Source of the DNA: Hypholoma sublateritium FD-334 SS-4
Lineage: Eukaryota > Basidiomycota > Agaricomycetes > Agaricales > Strophariaceae
Direction of reading: 5' to 3'
NCBI GenBank assembly: GCA_000827495.1
Contig: KN817540.1
Span: 128,480-192,479, forward strand
DNA: 64,000 nucleotides
The translations under genes were made by a program, and so were the position numbers. The notes beneath the pieces were generated by a model. It worked only from the letters and a program-made list of their open reading frames with translations. It made no database searches and was not told the origin of the DNA. Within the stretch, counting starts at the first letter, position 1. Each line of letters starts with the position of its first letter. Shown here in pieces: positions 45,611 through 56,200 of the stretch.

Positions 45611-46278
45611 TCATGGTGAATTATCGTTCTCTCTAAGCAACGTAGCACATCCTACCGTGCCCACGACGCCCAATGCGACCATGTATGCCGCTGAATTTTG
45701 CTGCAACTGATTGGTCAATACAAAGGTAATATTATTAGACACTCCATACTGACCTCTGAACCGGCAGGCCGATGGTGGTACCGAGTTATCTTCGCAGGTC
45801 CATCGAAAATCTGGACGAGCGGCTCAGCTGAGCTGAACGGCCGTGCGGATACTGTGCTGCGACGCGCCCGAGAGACCGGTGGCGGCGCGCGCAGACCGGC
45901 GTCGCGCAGGCGGCTCTGGAACGCGAGCATGCCGTTCTGCGGACGCGCAGGGCCGTCGAACAGGATCGCCGGCGGGAGTGGGGCGGGGCCTGGACGCGTG
46001 CTCAAGGCGGGGCTGGGCGCGGGGGAAGCGGCAGCCAGCGTCTTGGGTGCGGAGGCGTATTTACTGCGTATGAACTCGCCGGACTGGGCGAGCTTTGTCG
46101 GGGCGTCGAAGATGTCGAACATGGGTGGGAGCGTGATCTCTGCGACTTCCTCTGCGAAGGCGGCGGACGAGAGGGCGGTCGCCTGATTGACCGATGAGGA
46201 GTGGACGAGCCTGCTAGGCTGGGCACCGCGGCAGGCGGCAGAGAGAGCGCGCGCACGTTTTAAGGGGAGCGAAGACAT
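45611..46278 (-). CDS. Small mitochondrial-type protein with repeated FDGPA motif
   Basis: Start ATG 46278-46276 (MSSLPLKRARALSAACRGAQ), an arginine/serine/alanine-rich start typical of mitochondrial presequences. The body has a low-complexity A/P/S-rich linker and three related short motifs: DIFDAPTKLA, ILFDGPARPQ and QIFDGPAKIT. An intron joins AGSE|LQQNSAAYM, and the last exon holds a single hydrophobic segment (MVALGVVGTVGCATLL) before stop TGA 45613-45611. I do not recognise the family. A single-pass membrane protein of the inner or outer mitochondrial membrane is a reasonable guess. The convergent F-box gene ends about 100 bases away. Confidence 0.6.
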
Positions 46279-49186
46279 TTTCAAGGAGGGTGGGTGGTTG
46301 GACAAGGACTGAGCCGACGACAGAACTGCGAGGGGCAGGTATATACGCAGTAAAGAATTCCTCGTGAAGTGAGGATGTACTTCATTCGCATTAGTCGCGC
46401 GCTAGTCTTTATACCAAGCAGCGCTTCCCATCTGGAAGAGACATAGGAATGGAAACCTATGTCCCGATGTAGCATGCAACCAGATCGCCGAAGAACTTGT
46501 GTCCGAAGGGGGAAGTGAACACACAGCGCACAGTTCGCAATAGACAATATTTTGGCATGTATCTCCAGCAGCACAGTCACTGTGAGACGCCGATGATGTC
46601 TGACAAGCGCGGTGGGCGACAATTATAGCAGCAGCCCGCTGGGCGCGGTCGGATATGGAAGCCATTTCGAGCTTGACACGACGGTTGTAGCCGTGCGCGA
46701 TCTTCTCTGAGCGATGTCCACTTTCTAAATTCACACTCGTCGAGCGAGATGCGGATTTGAAGCGGACTTAGAGAAATTGGTGCAGGTGTAGAAGGCTTCG
46801 CGAGGTCATGGCCGCAGTGGTGGATAATCCTGGCGCTGTCACGGTACACAAATAGCGGCTCGGTCGGGCTGAGAAAGACACATCCTGCAAAGGGTTCGGC
46901 GATTCGTCATTTACGAACGTCTCGCAAGTTTTTTAAGGTGTAGAATTGCATAGTATCGTCGGTGATCATCTGTCGCCAGTCTCAAAGCTTGAAATTTACG
47001 AAGCAAGCGTCCGCTTAAACGCCACTCGAAACAAAGGTGGCGATGATGAAAGAGAGTCGTGATGTCCCCAGAGCTCTCGATCGCTTACACGTCCAGGAAT
47101 AAGCAGAAAGGTACGTTGACAGTAAAAGGTGTACAAGAACCGAGGTCGGGAAATGTCTTGGGTGCGCAGCCTGATGATATTGCTGCGCAGGGTACCATTC
47201 ATTATACACGTCATGGTCGTAGTTAATTTGCGTCGCCAAGTGTGAAAGGCTATCCGGGTATGTATTGACATACAGAGGCAACCGTCCTGCGTGAGACTGG
47301 TTTCGACAGCGTCTGGAGAATTTTCTCGATTTCTCCCTGTGGTTCTCCACATGGGTGTCAAGTCGAAGCCAACCAGTATCTTTGATATCCACAAGTATCT
47401 TGATTCTTGCCCATTAGAGACATAGCAGAAATCGGGGACACACAATTTCCACACAAGGAAGAGATCTAGGGCAGTACCCCAACAGCTCAACAGCGCAAGA
47501 CGATGCATCACTGCTCGGCAGAAAACCAGATAAATTTTAGACTTCCCAGGAGCAGTTAATTTCCTGCAAAGTTAACAAAAGAGTGAGCAATTCGGTCACC
47601 GAGGCTCAGAGATGGGAGAAAATAGTGAAAACTGGCGACCGAGCCAATTGAGTAACTCTGTGGAGCATCGTGCTACCAGCCCGAATTGGTCTTCATGCGA
47701 CTACTGATCTCCTTCTGCGAAACTGTCTTCTTCCCATTAGTTTCCTAACACCGCCAGTAAGCTCAGCTCCTTTGGCAGCATCTCTTGGACGAACCGCAGA
47801 TCAACAGATGTCGTGATGATAAGAGTAGATTCGTTGCCCGATTTTCCGTTGGACCTCGGCGGAAGTCATTGATTGGTATCTGTTAAATGCGAGTTTAATT
47901 TTATTTCTGTTGCAGAGGGTTAGAAACTGAAAACATAATAACAAGATGGCAGCAGGAAAATAACCTCCTTATCTGGTGGTTAAGGGAGTTGTGCGTCCGG
48001 GTAATTACGACGCATTGTACTAATGATTTAGACCTTACCCTCCGATGGGAGTGGCATCCGAGCAACTTCCGACTGGAATGTGACGCTATGAGATGACCGT
48101 CAGCATGAAACGGCCCACGACGTTATTCTAAATGACCACTTGCTGGTAAGAAGATTTTCACAACGCCACCCCCGCAGAATTTATTGGCAGAAAGTGATTG
48201 TAAGAATTCGTCTAGGGAGGCCGGAGATCTGATGTTTCTAGCGGTTCCAGTGCTACTAGACAATCAATACTCTCCGCCAAGTCTTGCGCCTTCCGAGATA
48301 GTAAGGTACCGAGCGCACCAGCGTTGATCTGAGTCTGCCATTCCACAAGAATTCGGAAGTCGTAAATGTCGTAGGCTCGCGAGATAGTTGAGTCACAACC
48401 TAAGTAGCGCCGTTTTGTTGCTGTGTCTCCCTAGATGGACAAGTAGATATCCATTCCCCCTGGGCTAGAATGAAGGAAGAGGAGGAGGAGGAAGAGCAAG
48501 TTGCGAGTCACTCAGGTTAGCAAGGAACGTCGGAGGATTATTAGTCGTTGCTTGTTTGTCCGTCGCCGGGAAAGCCGCCCAAAAGCCGCATGGTACGCTG
48601 CCGACCTGTTGCCGATCTGCCATCAAGTTGCCATCAAGTTCAACACCGGACTTTGGACCTTACCTTGAACCAAAGTAATCAAACACAAAATCCCGAATGC
48701 GCGACCGGATGACTACAGCCCTTTCGGAAAGCAGCAAGAAAGCTTCAAATATGCATAGATGTATTAACACGATTGACAACGTCGTTTCAAGTGGGGCCGA
48801 GCCGCAAGGCGGATAAAGTTCCGTGGTCGTCGACGACGAGGTTAGCAGTCCGAGAGCTTCTTAAACATGCCTAAAGTAACGGAAACTAAAGACTCATATG
48901 CCAATATGAAGACATTATCATCATGCACAGTGGACCTTAATCTCAAAGGTCGGAATGGTTTTGCACCGCCGGTTCTACTCCGGACATCGTCTAGGCCACG
49001 CTGGAAACATGCTGGATACACGTGTTGCACAAACTTGGCTGAAGTAACTGCTCACACAGTTTTCACTCCACGTTATTGCGAATAGCTGCTGCATGTCCGT
49101 TTCATATCGCACCGCAGTGGCATGAGGTCGATGCTGTTCAGCCTCAAATACTGAGATCGACTGCGTTCCCGAATCACAATTCCATA
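46279..49186. other. Gene-poor region of about 2.9 kb
   Basis: No confident gene. Minus-strand frames at about 47000-47510 are open but overlap in two registers and contain no clear domain. A phrase of the type W-L-R-L...R-L-P-L faintly recalls F-box tails and may be a decayed fragment. The right end, next to 49187, must hold the DUF7587 gene promoter. No tRNA or repeats were recognised. Confidence 0.4.
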
Positions 49187-51734
49187 ATGCCTTCCACTTC
49201 CTCTGACCCCGACGGACCCATACCCTCTCTACTGCCCCAATGCGGATTTGGTCCAGAGCATGATTTCGACTTGTTGATCAAGTCCAATCGTTTTATTTTC
49301 CGCGTATATACTCCCAAGGAGAGGTCGCCATTCGCCGATGACAACGATCCTTTCTTTGTCGCACCAAGATTTGACGAGCTTGTTGCTCGCTCGCCTGTCG
49401 ATCTTCCCAACGTGAAGTTCTCCGAACCCGCTATAGGCACATATGCCGATGTTGCACGACACATGGAATGGACAACGCGGACATCATCGACATACGTATC
49501 CGCATCGTTCAGCTTCACCTGGGCGATCTGGGAGGCTGTCAGGCGCTACCACATTGGCATCAAGAAGGATGTCGAAATTGCCATTATAGATGCAACTGCT
49601 CTGGACGGCCGAGGAGCTACGGCCATCCAGCTGCTCGAGAAGAGCACCCTCGAAGAGTATGTTTACTTCTGGTTATTTATCGCTATGACTGATCAAGTTA
49701 CTGTATGTTAGACGCGACGAGCAATTCTGGAAATGGCATCGTTTCTCGAAGGACTCCCAGTCAGTCCTGGTATACGGAATGGTTCCGCGGACGGCGGTGC
49801 TTGCTTCTATCCCACTCCTTCACATTCTCAGAAAGATGCCTTCGTATTTCCTGCAGAAGGACATCCAAATTATCGAAGGAAACCCATTGAACTTAGCAGC
49901 ATGGGATTATGCAAAGCGCAAACACAACTACCGGCAATTTTGCTTGGAAATGTCGAAGAGCTTCATGGGCAAATCCGTTGAGGTCCGATTGCGGGATTCA
50001 ACGGCAGGAGCTGTGCGACTAGCCCTATCCTTTTTGCGACCATTTATCCACAATACCATCCACAACGACTTCGAGGGAACCACTTCCTATCTCCGCACCC
50101 TCGCTCTTACTATCTCTGAATGGCCCGGCGGTTGGTGGGTCAAGGACCACCCCGAAGTTCGGCAGATCATAGAAGTCATGGTTCTCGCCGTAGCAGAAGA
50201 ACTGAAAGACAAGAACACCGCGGCGAAAGACGAAGAAATACTGCGCCTGCAACTCGTGATCGGTGGACTGGAGAAGGTAATCGAAATCCAGCAAAAACCG
50301 ACAATTTTTACAGAAGGCGCGGAATTCGATTCAGATGGCGAGCTCGAAATAGACCTCGAAGAATCCGACGATCCAACGCTTGTGAACCTACCCGGTGCCC
50401 CACCCCCGTCGCCCCCACATCGCCGAGAGCCATTGCCCATGTTGGTCGCCATCCCCCCGAAGATCTCAATCTCCTTTCAAACTCCAATCACGCCGCCTGA
50501 GTCTCCCCGCAACTCTATATTCGCCCCGACTATTGCTGTTCCGTTGAGTGAAATTGTGTACACGAGCAAGTCATCTCCGGAGCAGCCGTCCGCCAAGGAG
50601 GGAGGTGTGCACGGTCATGCAGTACAATTCACCGAGTTGCCTGCGGCTGCGGCATCGGACGAGCTAGCCTCGCCGCTCCCTACCCCACCGGCGGGGAGTC
50701 CGATTTTATCGCCTGCGAAGCTTCCTACCATCCTGGAGGCCGACTTTGTTCCCGAAGAAGACAACGGCCATGAGGTCGACGATCGTGACGAAATTCGCGA
50801 AGACGCCGCCAGTGCCAAGCTTTCAGCAGAGCAGGACTTCGACCAATCGAACGAAGAAAGGCTGAATCAGAATGACTTAGCAATCCTTGAGGTCGCATCG
50901 GTGACGCAGGCAGATGACCGTCGCCAGGTTATGCAGCACGAAGACGAGGCAGAAGACGAAATGGACAGCCGTGTCGAGCAGAACCACTTTTCTCAAATAT
51001 CTGTGGTCCACCCATGGATCGCTATTCACCCGCTGGGGTCGCCACTTTCGTCCCGGCGGTCCTCCATCATGTCTGTGGAGACACTATGCGACCCCGTCGA
51101 ATTCCCGTCAAAACGTCTATCTTTTGCAACAACCTCTGATTCGTTTGAATTCGTGCCAATCATGCGCTCGGCGGCTTTGTCTTCGCGAACTGTGTCCTTC
51201 TCCGAGTTCTCTCCCCCGATCCCCTCTCTGGTCCCCCTTCAGCCCGAAGCAAAGACCGAGCCTCAGCCGCCCTCACCCAATAAGTCGGTCCAATCGCTGT
51301 CTTCGGATCTTTCGGACTCGATATCCAGGTCATCGTCATCCTCGTCCAATAGTTCGACTGCGTCGAACGACCTTATTTTGCCACTCATCACCCCAATACC
51401 ACCCTCTCCAGCATTTTCATTCGACTCTCTGCCCTCCTCCATCTCCCACTCGTCTTCGTCCAGCTATTCCTCTCCTGCAACTCCGGTGGTACCACTATCG
51501 AAGAACCCATCGACTGAGTCTTCCGACTTCTTCATTCCTCCCAAGCCCCCGATCGGCTTGCTCGCACCACTTCTGGATCAGGAGGAAGAACAGCACGTTG
51601 TACGCCGACGTCGCTCCCGGCCGGGTGTTGTCTCGGAGACGGCTTCCTATATCGTGACGGGATTTCTGTTCGGCGCGTTCATCACTATTTTTCTTTTTTC
51701 GACGCAGCGCAAGACGTTGCTCTACGTGACATAG
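49187..51734 (+). CDS. DUF7587-domain protein with C-terminal membrane anchor
   Basis: Start chosen at ATG 49187 (MPSTSSDPDGPIPSLLPQCG). The first exon contains FDLLIKSNRFIFRVYTPKER, FFVAPRFDEL, then SSTYVSASFSFTWAIWEAVR and DVEIAIIDATAL, the pattern of the basidiomycete DUF7587 domain. One intron (about 49659-49710) leads to RDEQFWKWHRFSKDSQSVLV. The second exon has a structured part to about 50300, then about 400 residues rich in P, S and E with several acidic patches, and ends with a hydrophobic helix ASYIVTGFLFGAFITIFLF, then QRKTLLYVT and stop TAG 51732-51734. Tail-anchored topology is likely. Some DUF7587 folds resemble ADP-ribosyltransferase-like toxins' RxS/SxS/E layout, but I cannot demonstrate catalysis; function unknown. 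Confidence 0.75.
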
Positions 51735-52127
51735 ACTGTCTATTCTCCAATTCTTTGGCTCTCCCCGCTGTATACTGTATCTGGCTACTTTTTCTGCGCG
51801 TTCGCAGTCTTATTATTCTCTTCGTTTCCGGCCCAGAGTATCAGCGCTCTGCTTTCTCCCGAATCGCACCTTATGTTGATCACACGTGGATTTTTCGACC
51901 TCACTTCTGTGTAAGATGGATTTCAACCATTTATTCCAAGCCTTGTCGACTGCAATATGTATGTTGACAATTGGATAGATTGTAGCACCTGTAGGAATAT
52001 GCACTATATGATATATGTAGCACGCAACAATGTACAATACAACTTGTATCACATATCCATAAAATACGGCAAGATCAGGGAGATTTGTTCAGATATACTT
52101 TAAACTTGATTTCAAGCTTCTATCATT
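51735..52127. other. Intergenic, convergent 3' ends
   Basis: About 390 bases between the convergent 3' ends of the DUF7587 gene and the first O-methyltransferase gene. No gene recognised; both 3' UTRs are expected here. Confidence 0.4.
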
Positions 52128-52987
52128 CTAATTGCGTATGGCATAAGTAAATCCGTCGTATCCTTTCTCGCCCACGGTTCCTATTGTGGTGGCGTCTACA
52201 TCTGGGTCGCCTTTCATGACCTCGAGGAGACTGCGGATGCCCTCGATTTTGGGATCGGTGTGCTCCGGAGACGCAACCAGACCAGCCCAAACGGTGTTGT
52301 CAATAATCTAGGGAGGTAATGATTAACTTGGGGCTTCTAAAAGACAAAAAGCGATGTGGACGTACAATCACACCACCCTTGCGAACAAGACGTTTTGCTT
52401 CTTTGTAGTATATCACGTTCGACGGCTTGTCCGCATCGATGAACACGATGTCAAAAGCAGGCTCGAGCTTGGCCAGGGACTCCGCCGCGGGACCCACAAT
52501 GATCTCTACTTTATCGGAGAGGCCTGCAGAGTTGATATTTTCTTGCGCGACCTTCAAGGGATTGTTCAGTCTTTGGTCAGAGGAATGAAAGAGTATCTGC
52601 GTACCTTGGCACATTTGGTTGATAGTTCTAGACTAATTATCTTTCCATCTACAGGGAGCCCGCGAGCGAACCACACAGTGGAGAACCTGCGGAAATAGGT
52701 TAATAAATAAGCTACGGCCCCATTTATAATTCTGACATAGCTTACCCTCCCAAAGTTCCAATCTCCAGCACTCGCTTCGCACCAAGCGTTCTTACAAGTA
52801 GGTTCAGGAATTTTCCCTGTGCCGTAGACACTGCAATATCTGGGAGGCGATTGTTGGCGTTATTCTTGAGAATCCCCTCGATGACCTCGTCCTTAGGGAT
52901 CAGGAAGGAATTGTGGTATGCGTCCGAGCGCTTCCATTCCACGATAGAGGTTGCCGCGAAGTGCTGTCGCCCGTCCGGTGCTGCCAT
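52128..52987 (-). CDS. Class I O-methyltransferase, CCoAOMT-like (copy 1)
   Basis: Start ATG 52987-52985 (MAAPDGRQHFAATSIVEWKR), stop TAG 52130-52128. Short introns. Spliced motifs: SDAYHNSFLIPKDEVIEGIL, LPDIAVSTAQGKFLNLLVRT, GAKRVLEIGTLGG (SAM site), GKIISLELSTKCAKVAQENI, FDIVFIDADKPSNVIYYKEA (metal-binding Asp region), VRKGGVI and a C-terminal GTVGEKGYDGFTYAIRN. This is the cation-dependent catechol-type O-methyltransferase family, which methylates catechols and similar phenols with SAM. A detoxification or secondary-metabolite role in the cytosol is plausible. It is the close paralog of 55338-56200. Confidence 0.92.
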
Positions 52988-53439
52988 TTAGGAGAACGTC
53001 TCGTAATAAGATTATACAGAGAGGATACTGAACTTCTAAGTTCTCGTTCGTGATCGATGAGAGACGGGCGATATCGTAATTATACAGGAAGATGAACCCA
53101 GGGTTTTACACACCGTGTGTATGACTCGATTTTCTATCACACGCATTTCATTGGGATTGCATTGAATCTGGTATGTGGCTAAGATTAGATTTAGTATCAC
53201 AATCTCAGGCTTCAAGCAAGATGTACCGTGTAATTTGGAAGTTGAAAGATGGCTTGCCTTTGGTGTGCCAATGTAACACTTATATTCGTCAGTGAATGCA
53301 CCACAGTGTTTTTTTCTGAGTCTGTGAAATTTTTCGTACTCGACGTGCGAACGCTGAGCGCAGAAGTGTGTCAGTTGTGTCCAAGCCAGAGGAGGGAAAG
53401 TAACTGGCCGGCAATTCCCGAAGCCTCCGCATTCGGCAG
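52988..53439. promoter_or_regulatory. Divergent promoter region (O-methyltransferase 1 / t6A dehydratase)
   Basis: About 450 bases between start codons at 52987 (-) and 53440 (+). No coding signal. Both promoters are expected here; no specific element recognised. Confidence 0.45.
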
Positions 53440-55089
53440 ATGATGACGCATCGAGGTTTTCACACAATGAACTCACTCAACAACCTATCCCAAAAAACGC
53501 AGCTCATTGTTACAGCTGTTGCGGCTTCCCTTGCAACTGCAAGTATCATCCAAGTTTACAACACACACACGAAACGGATCCGGCGGAAAGAGTTGGACGA
53601 TGAAATCAAGCGGTCACTCAGCGAGGACTTGAATGACAGCCTCGAGAATTCTCAAACAAATTATTTCGAACCAAAGAGAGTAGAGCAAAGCCAGAACTAC
53701 GATGAGGACTTGATTAAGGAGCAGCTAGCGAGAAACTATGCCTTCTTCGGCGAGGATGGAATGGCGAAAATCAGAGAAGGTCGCGTGGTCATTGTTGGGT
53801 GTGGAGGCGTTGGCAGCTGGGCCGCAGTGATGCTCGTTCGGTCGTGAGTAGCGCAGAAAGCGTGTATTTCTCTCTTGCTAAATTGCGTTTGAATAGCGGT
53901 ATCACCAATATTCGTCTCGTAGATTTCGACTATGTCACCCTCTCTTCGCTCAACCGACATGCTACGGCTGGTATCACCGATGTGGGCACGCCCAAGGTTA
54001 AGTGTATAGAAAAGGCTTTGAAGGGGATCGCGAAGTGGGTCGATGTCGATTCACGGGTGGAAATCTGGAGGAAGGAAGACGGCGCAGCGTTATTGGAAGG
54101 CGCAGACTGGGTCATCGGTGAGCACAGCTGTATAGTTTCCGTATTGTAAGCTCAAAATCTCTTCAGATGCCATAGATAACATACAAACTAAGGTGGATCT
54201 GCTGAAATATTGTCACGACAATAAAATCAAGGTATGTCGGCGTACTCGTTTGTTTCTGTTCACTCCGCTGATATCTTGTTTCAGGTCTTTTCCTCAATGG
54301 GAGCTGGGGCTAAGTGCGACCCCACGCGGATACAGATTAGCGATATTTCATATACCATCTACGATCCTCTTGCACGCTCAGTCAGGCGGCGACTGCGCAT
54401 TCTAGGAGTCGATTCCGGAATCCCTGTTGTCTACTCTACCGAGGTACCGGGTGATATCAAACTCCTGCCTCTCCCAGAAGAAGAATTTCAAAGGGGACCT
54501 GTAAAGGAATTGGGCGTGTTTGATGATTTCCGCGTGCGCATCCTCCCCGTACTAGGCCCCCTCCCCGCTATCTTCGGGCTTAACATTGCGACCTACATTC
54601 TCTGCGAAATCGCAGGCAAGCCGATATCAAATCCACTTCCGATCAAGAATAGGAAGAAGTTATACGAACGACTCTACCGAGACTTGCTCCTCAGAGAATC
54701 GAAAATATCAGGGCACCAGATCAAGTCAGTCCCTGGGTTACTTTCGCCTCTATTTCCCTCTGACGGTATGACATAGCAAACTATCGATAGATGAGGACGA
54801 TGTGGCGTTGATCTTCGAGGACCTGTATCGCGGACGATCGGCTGTGCCACCTCACGACGTCCCCACAAGACCAACTCTGGTTCGGTGGGACCCCTCGCAG
54901 CCTCTGAGCATCCAAAATTGCGTCGTTTTTGAACTGAATGACGCGGAAAAGCACGTAAAGGCCTGCTGGAACCCTGATGGTTCAGTAGCGGGATCCACAA
55001 CCCCGCAAGGACTTTGGGGCACAGAAGTCGCAGCTGTAGTAGCACGAAGATCGGCTGAAGCGCGCAGGGTGTGCGAATGGGTGATGTAA
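53440..55089 (+). CDS. tRNA threonylcarbamoyladenosine dehydratase (TCD/TcdA family)
   Basis: Start ATG 53440 (MMTHRGFHTMNSLNN; the ATG at 53467 is an alternative). A hydrophobic N-terminal segment (LIVTAVAASLATASIIQVY) resembles the mitochondrial outer-membrane anchor of yeast Tcd1/Tcd2. The E1-like adenylation fold shows RVVIVGCGGVGSWAAVMLVR, IRLVDFDYVTLSSLNRHA, TPKVKCIEKAL, then DWVIDAIDNIQTKVDLL across an intron, and KVFSSMGAGAKCDPTRIQIS. The C-terminal exon is NKLSIDEDDVALIFEDLYRG ... LWGTEVAAVVARRSAEARRV, stop TAA 55087-55089. It cyclises t6A37 to ct6A in ANN-decoding tRNAs. It sits between the two divergent-pointing O-methyltransferase genes. Confidence 0.93.
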
Positions 55090-55241
55090 ATAGTAATACC
55101 TTCTTCGCGGGTGCCTGACGTTGCACAGCTTGTGGCATCATTCCATCTTCGATAGACCAATCAGATAAGATTGTACCATGCGCAAGCGTATCGCATCATA
55201 TGACGCACGCCAGACAGCTCAGGCTCAGGCTTAGGGGTATG

Positions 55242-55249
55242 TATAAAAA
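55242..55249 (+). promoter_or_regulatory. TATA box of O-methyltransferase 2
   Basis: TATAAAAA, 89-96 bases upstream of the ATG at 55338. A strong TATA suggests inducible expression. Confidence 0.55.
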
Positions 55250-55337
55250 GCGCAGCGTGCCTCGAAGGCTGCTTGCAACTTGCCAGACGAAAATATCTCA
55301 CCACTTTTAGCTTTTTGTTCAATCCCACCAAACCAGA

Positions 55338-56200
55338 ATGCCCCCCCGACAACACCAAGTTCCTTCCAGCATTGATGACTGGAAGCGGTCCGATGATTAC
55401 CATAATTCATTCCTCATTCCCAAGGACGACGTACTCAACGCGGTCGTCGAGAACAATAAAGAACAAGGCCTCCCTGATATTGCCGTATCAACAGCCCAGG
55501 GCAAGCTGTTAAACCTGTTGGTTCGGTCAACGGGAGCGAAGCGCATTTTGGAGGTCGGAACACTGGGAGGGTATGGTATCTTAGTGACGTAACTTAAGTC
55601 GGTGATACTTATGCTCAATCCCAGATATTCAACCATCTGGCTTGCGCGCGGGCTCCCTGCCGATGGAAACATAGTGACTCTGGAATTGTCAGCGCATCAC
55701 GCGAAGGTAATTGCTCGATTTTATGTCATTTGTAACGTCCATTTAACTCTATTATTATATTCCATGGGCAGGTTGCGCGAGAGAACTTCGCTACCGCCGG
55801 TTTTGCTTCCCAAATCGAGGTCATTGAAGGCCCCGGAGCGGAATCTCTAGCCAAATTACACCCTGAACACGCCTTTGATCTCGTCTTCATCGACGCGGAC
55901 AAGCCATCCAACGTGACATACTTCACAGAGGCGAAACGGCTAGTCCGACCAGGCGGTATAATCGTACGTCCCGTTTTACTCCGTCATTGTTTCACTGTTT
56001 GATTTTTTTTGGTACTGCAGATTGTGGACAATGTTGTCCGCTATGGGCGCGTTGCTGACCTCGAATATTCTGATGCCAACGTTGAGGGCGTTCGGAAGCT
56101 CCTTCTGGCCATCAAAGGCGACCAGGACGTGGAGGCGACTACCATTGGGACGGTCGGTGAGAAAGGATATGACGGCTTCATTTACGCTGTGCGGAATTAG
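55338..56200 (+). CDS. Class I O-methyltransferase, CCoAOMT-like (copy 2)
   Basis: Start ATG 55338 (MPPRQHQVPSSIDDWKRSDD), stop TAG 56198-56200. Motifs mirror copy 1: YHNSFLIPKDDVLNAVVENN, LPDIAVSTAQGKLLNLLVRS, GAKRILEVGTLGG|YSTIWLARGLPADG, LELSAHHAKVA|RENFATAGF, FDLVFIDADKPSNVTYFTEA, RPGGIIIVDNVVRYGRVADL and GTVGEKGYDGFIYAVRN. Intron positions after TLGG and around AKVA match copy 1. Same predicted SAM- and divalent-metal-dependent methylation of catechol-type phenols. The pair arose by duplication, with the t6A dehydratase gene in between. Confidence 0.93.

Noticed and set aside
46996..47511. Minus-strand open frame as a gene
   Set aside because: Two overlapping registers are equally open, neither has a recognised domain or start context, and no exon chain extends it.
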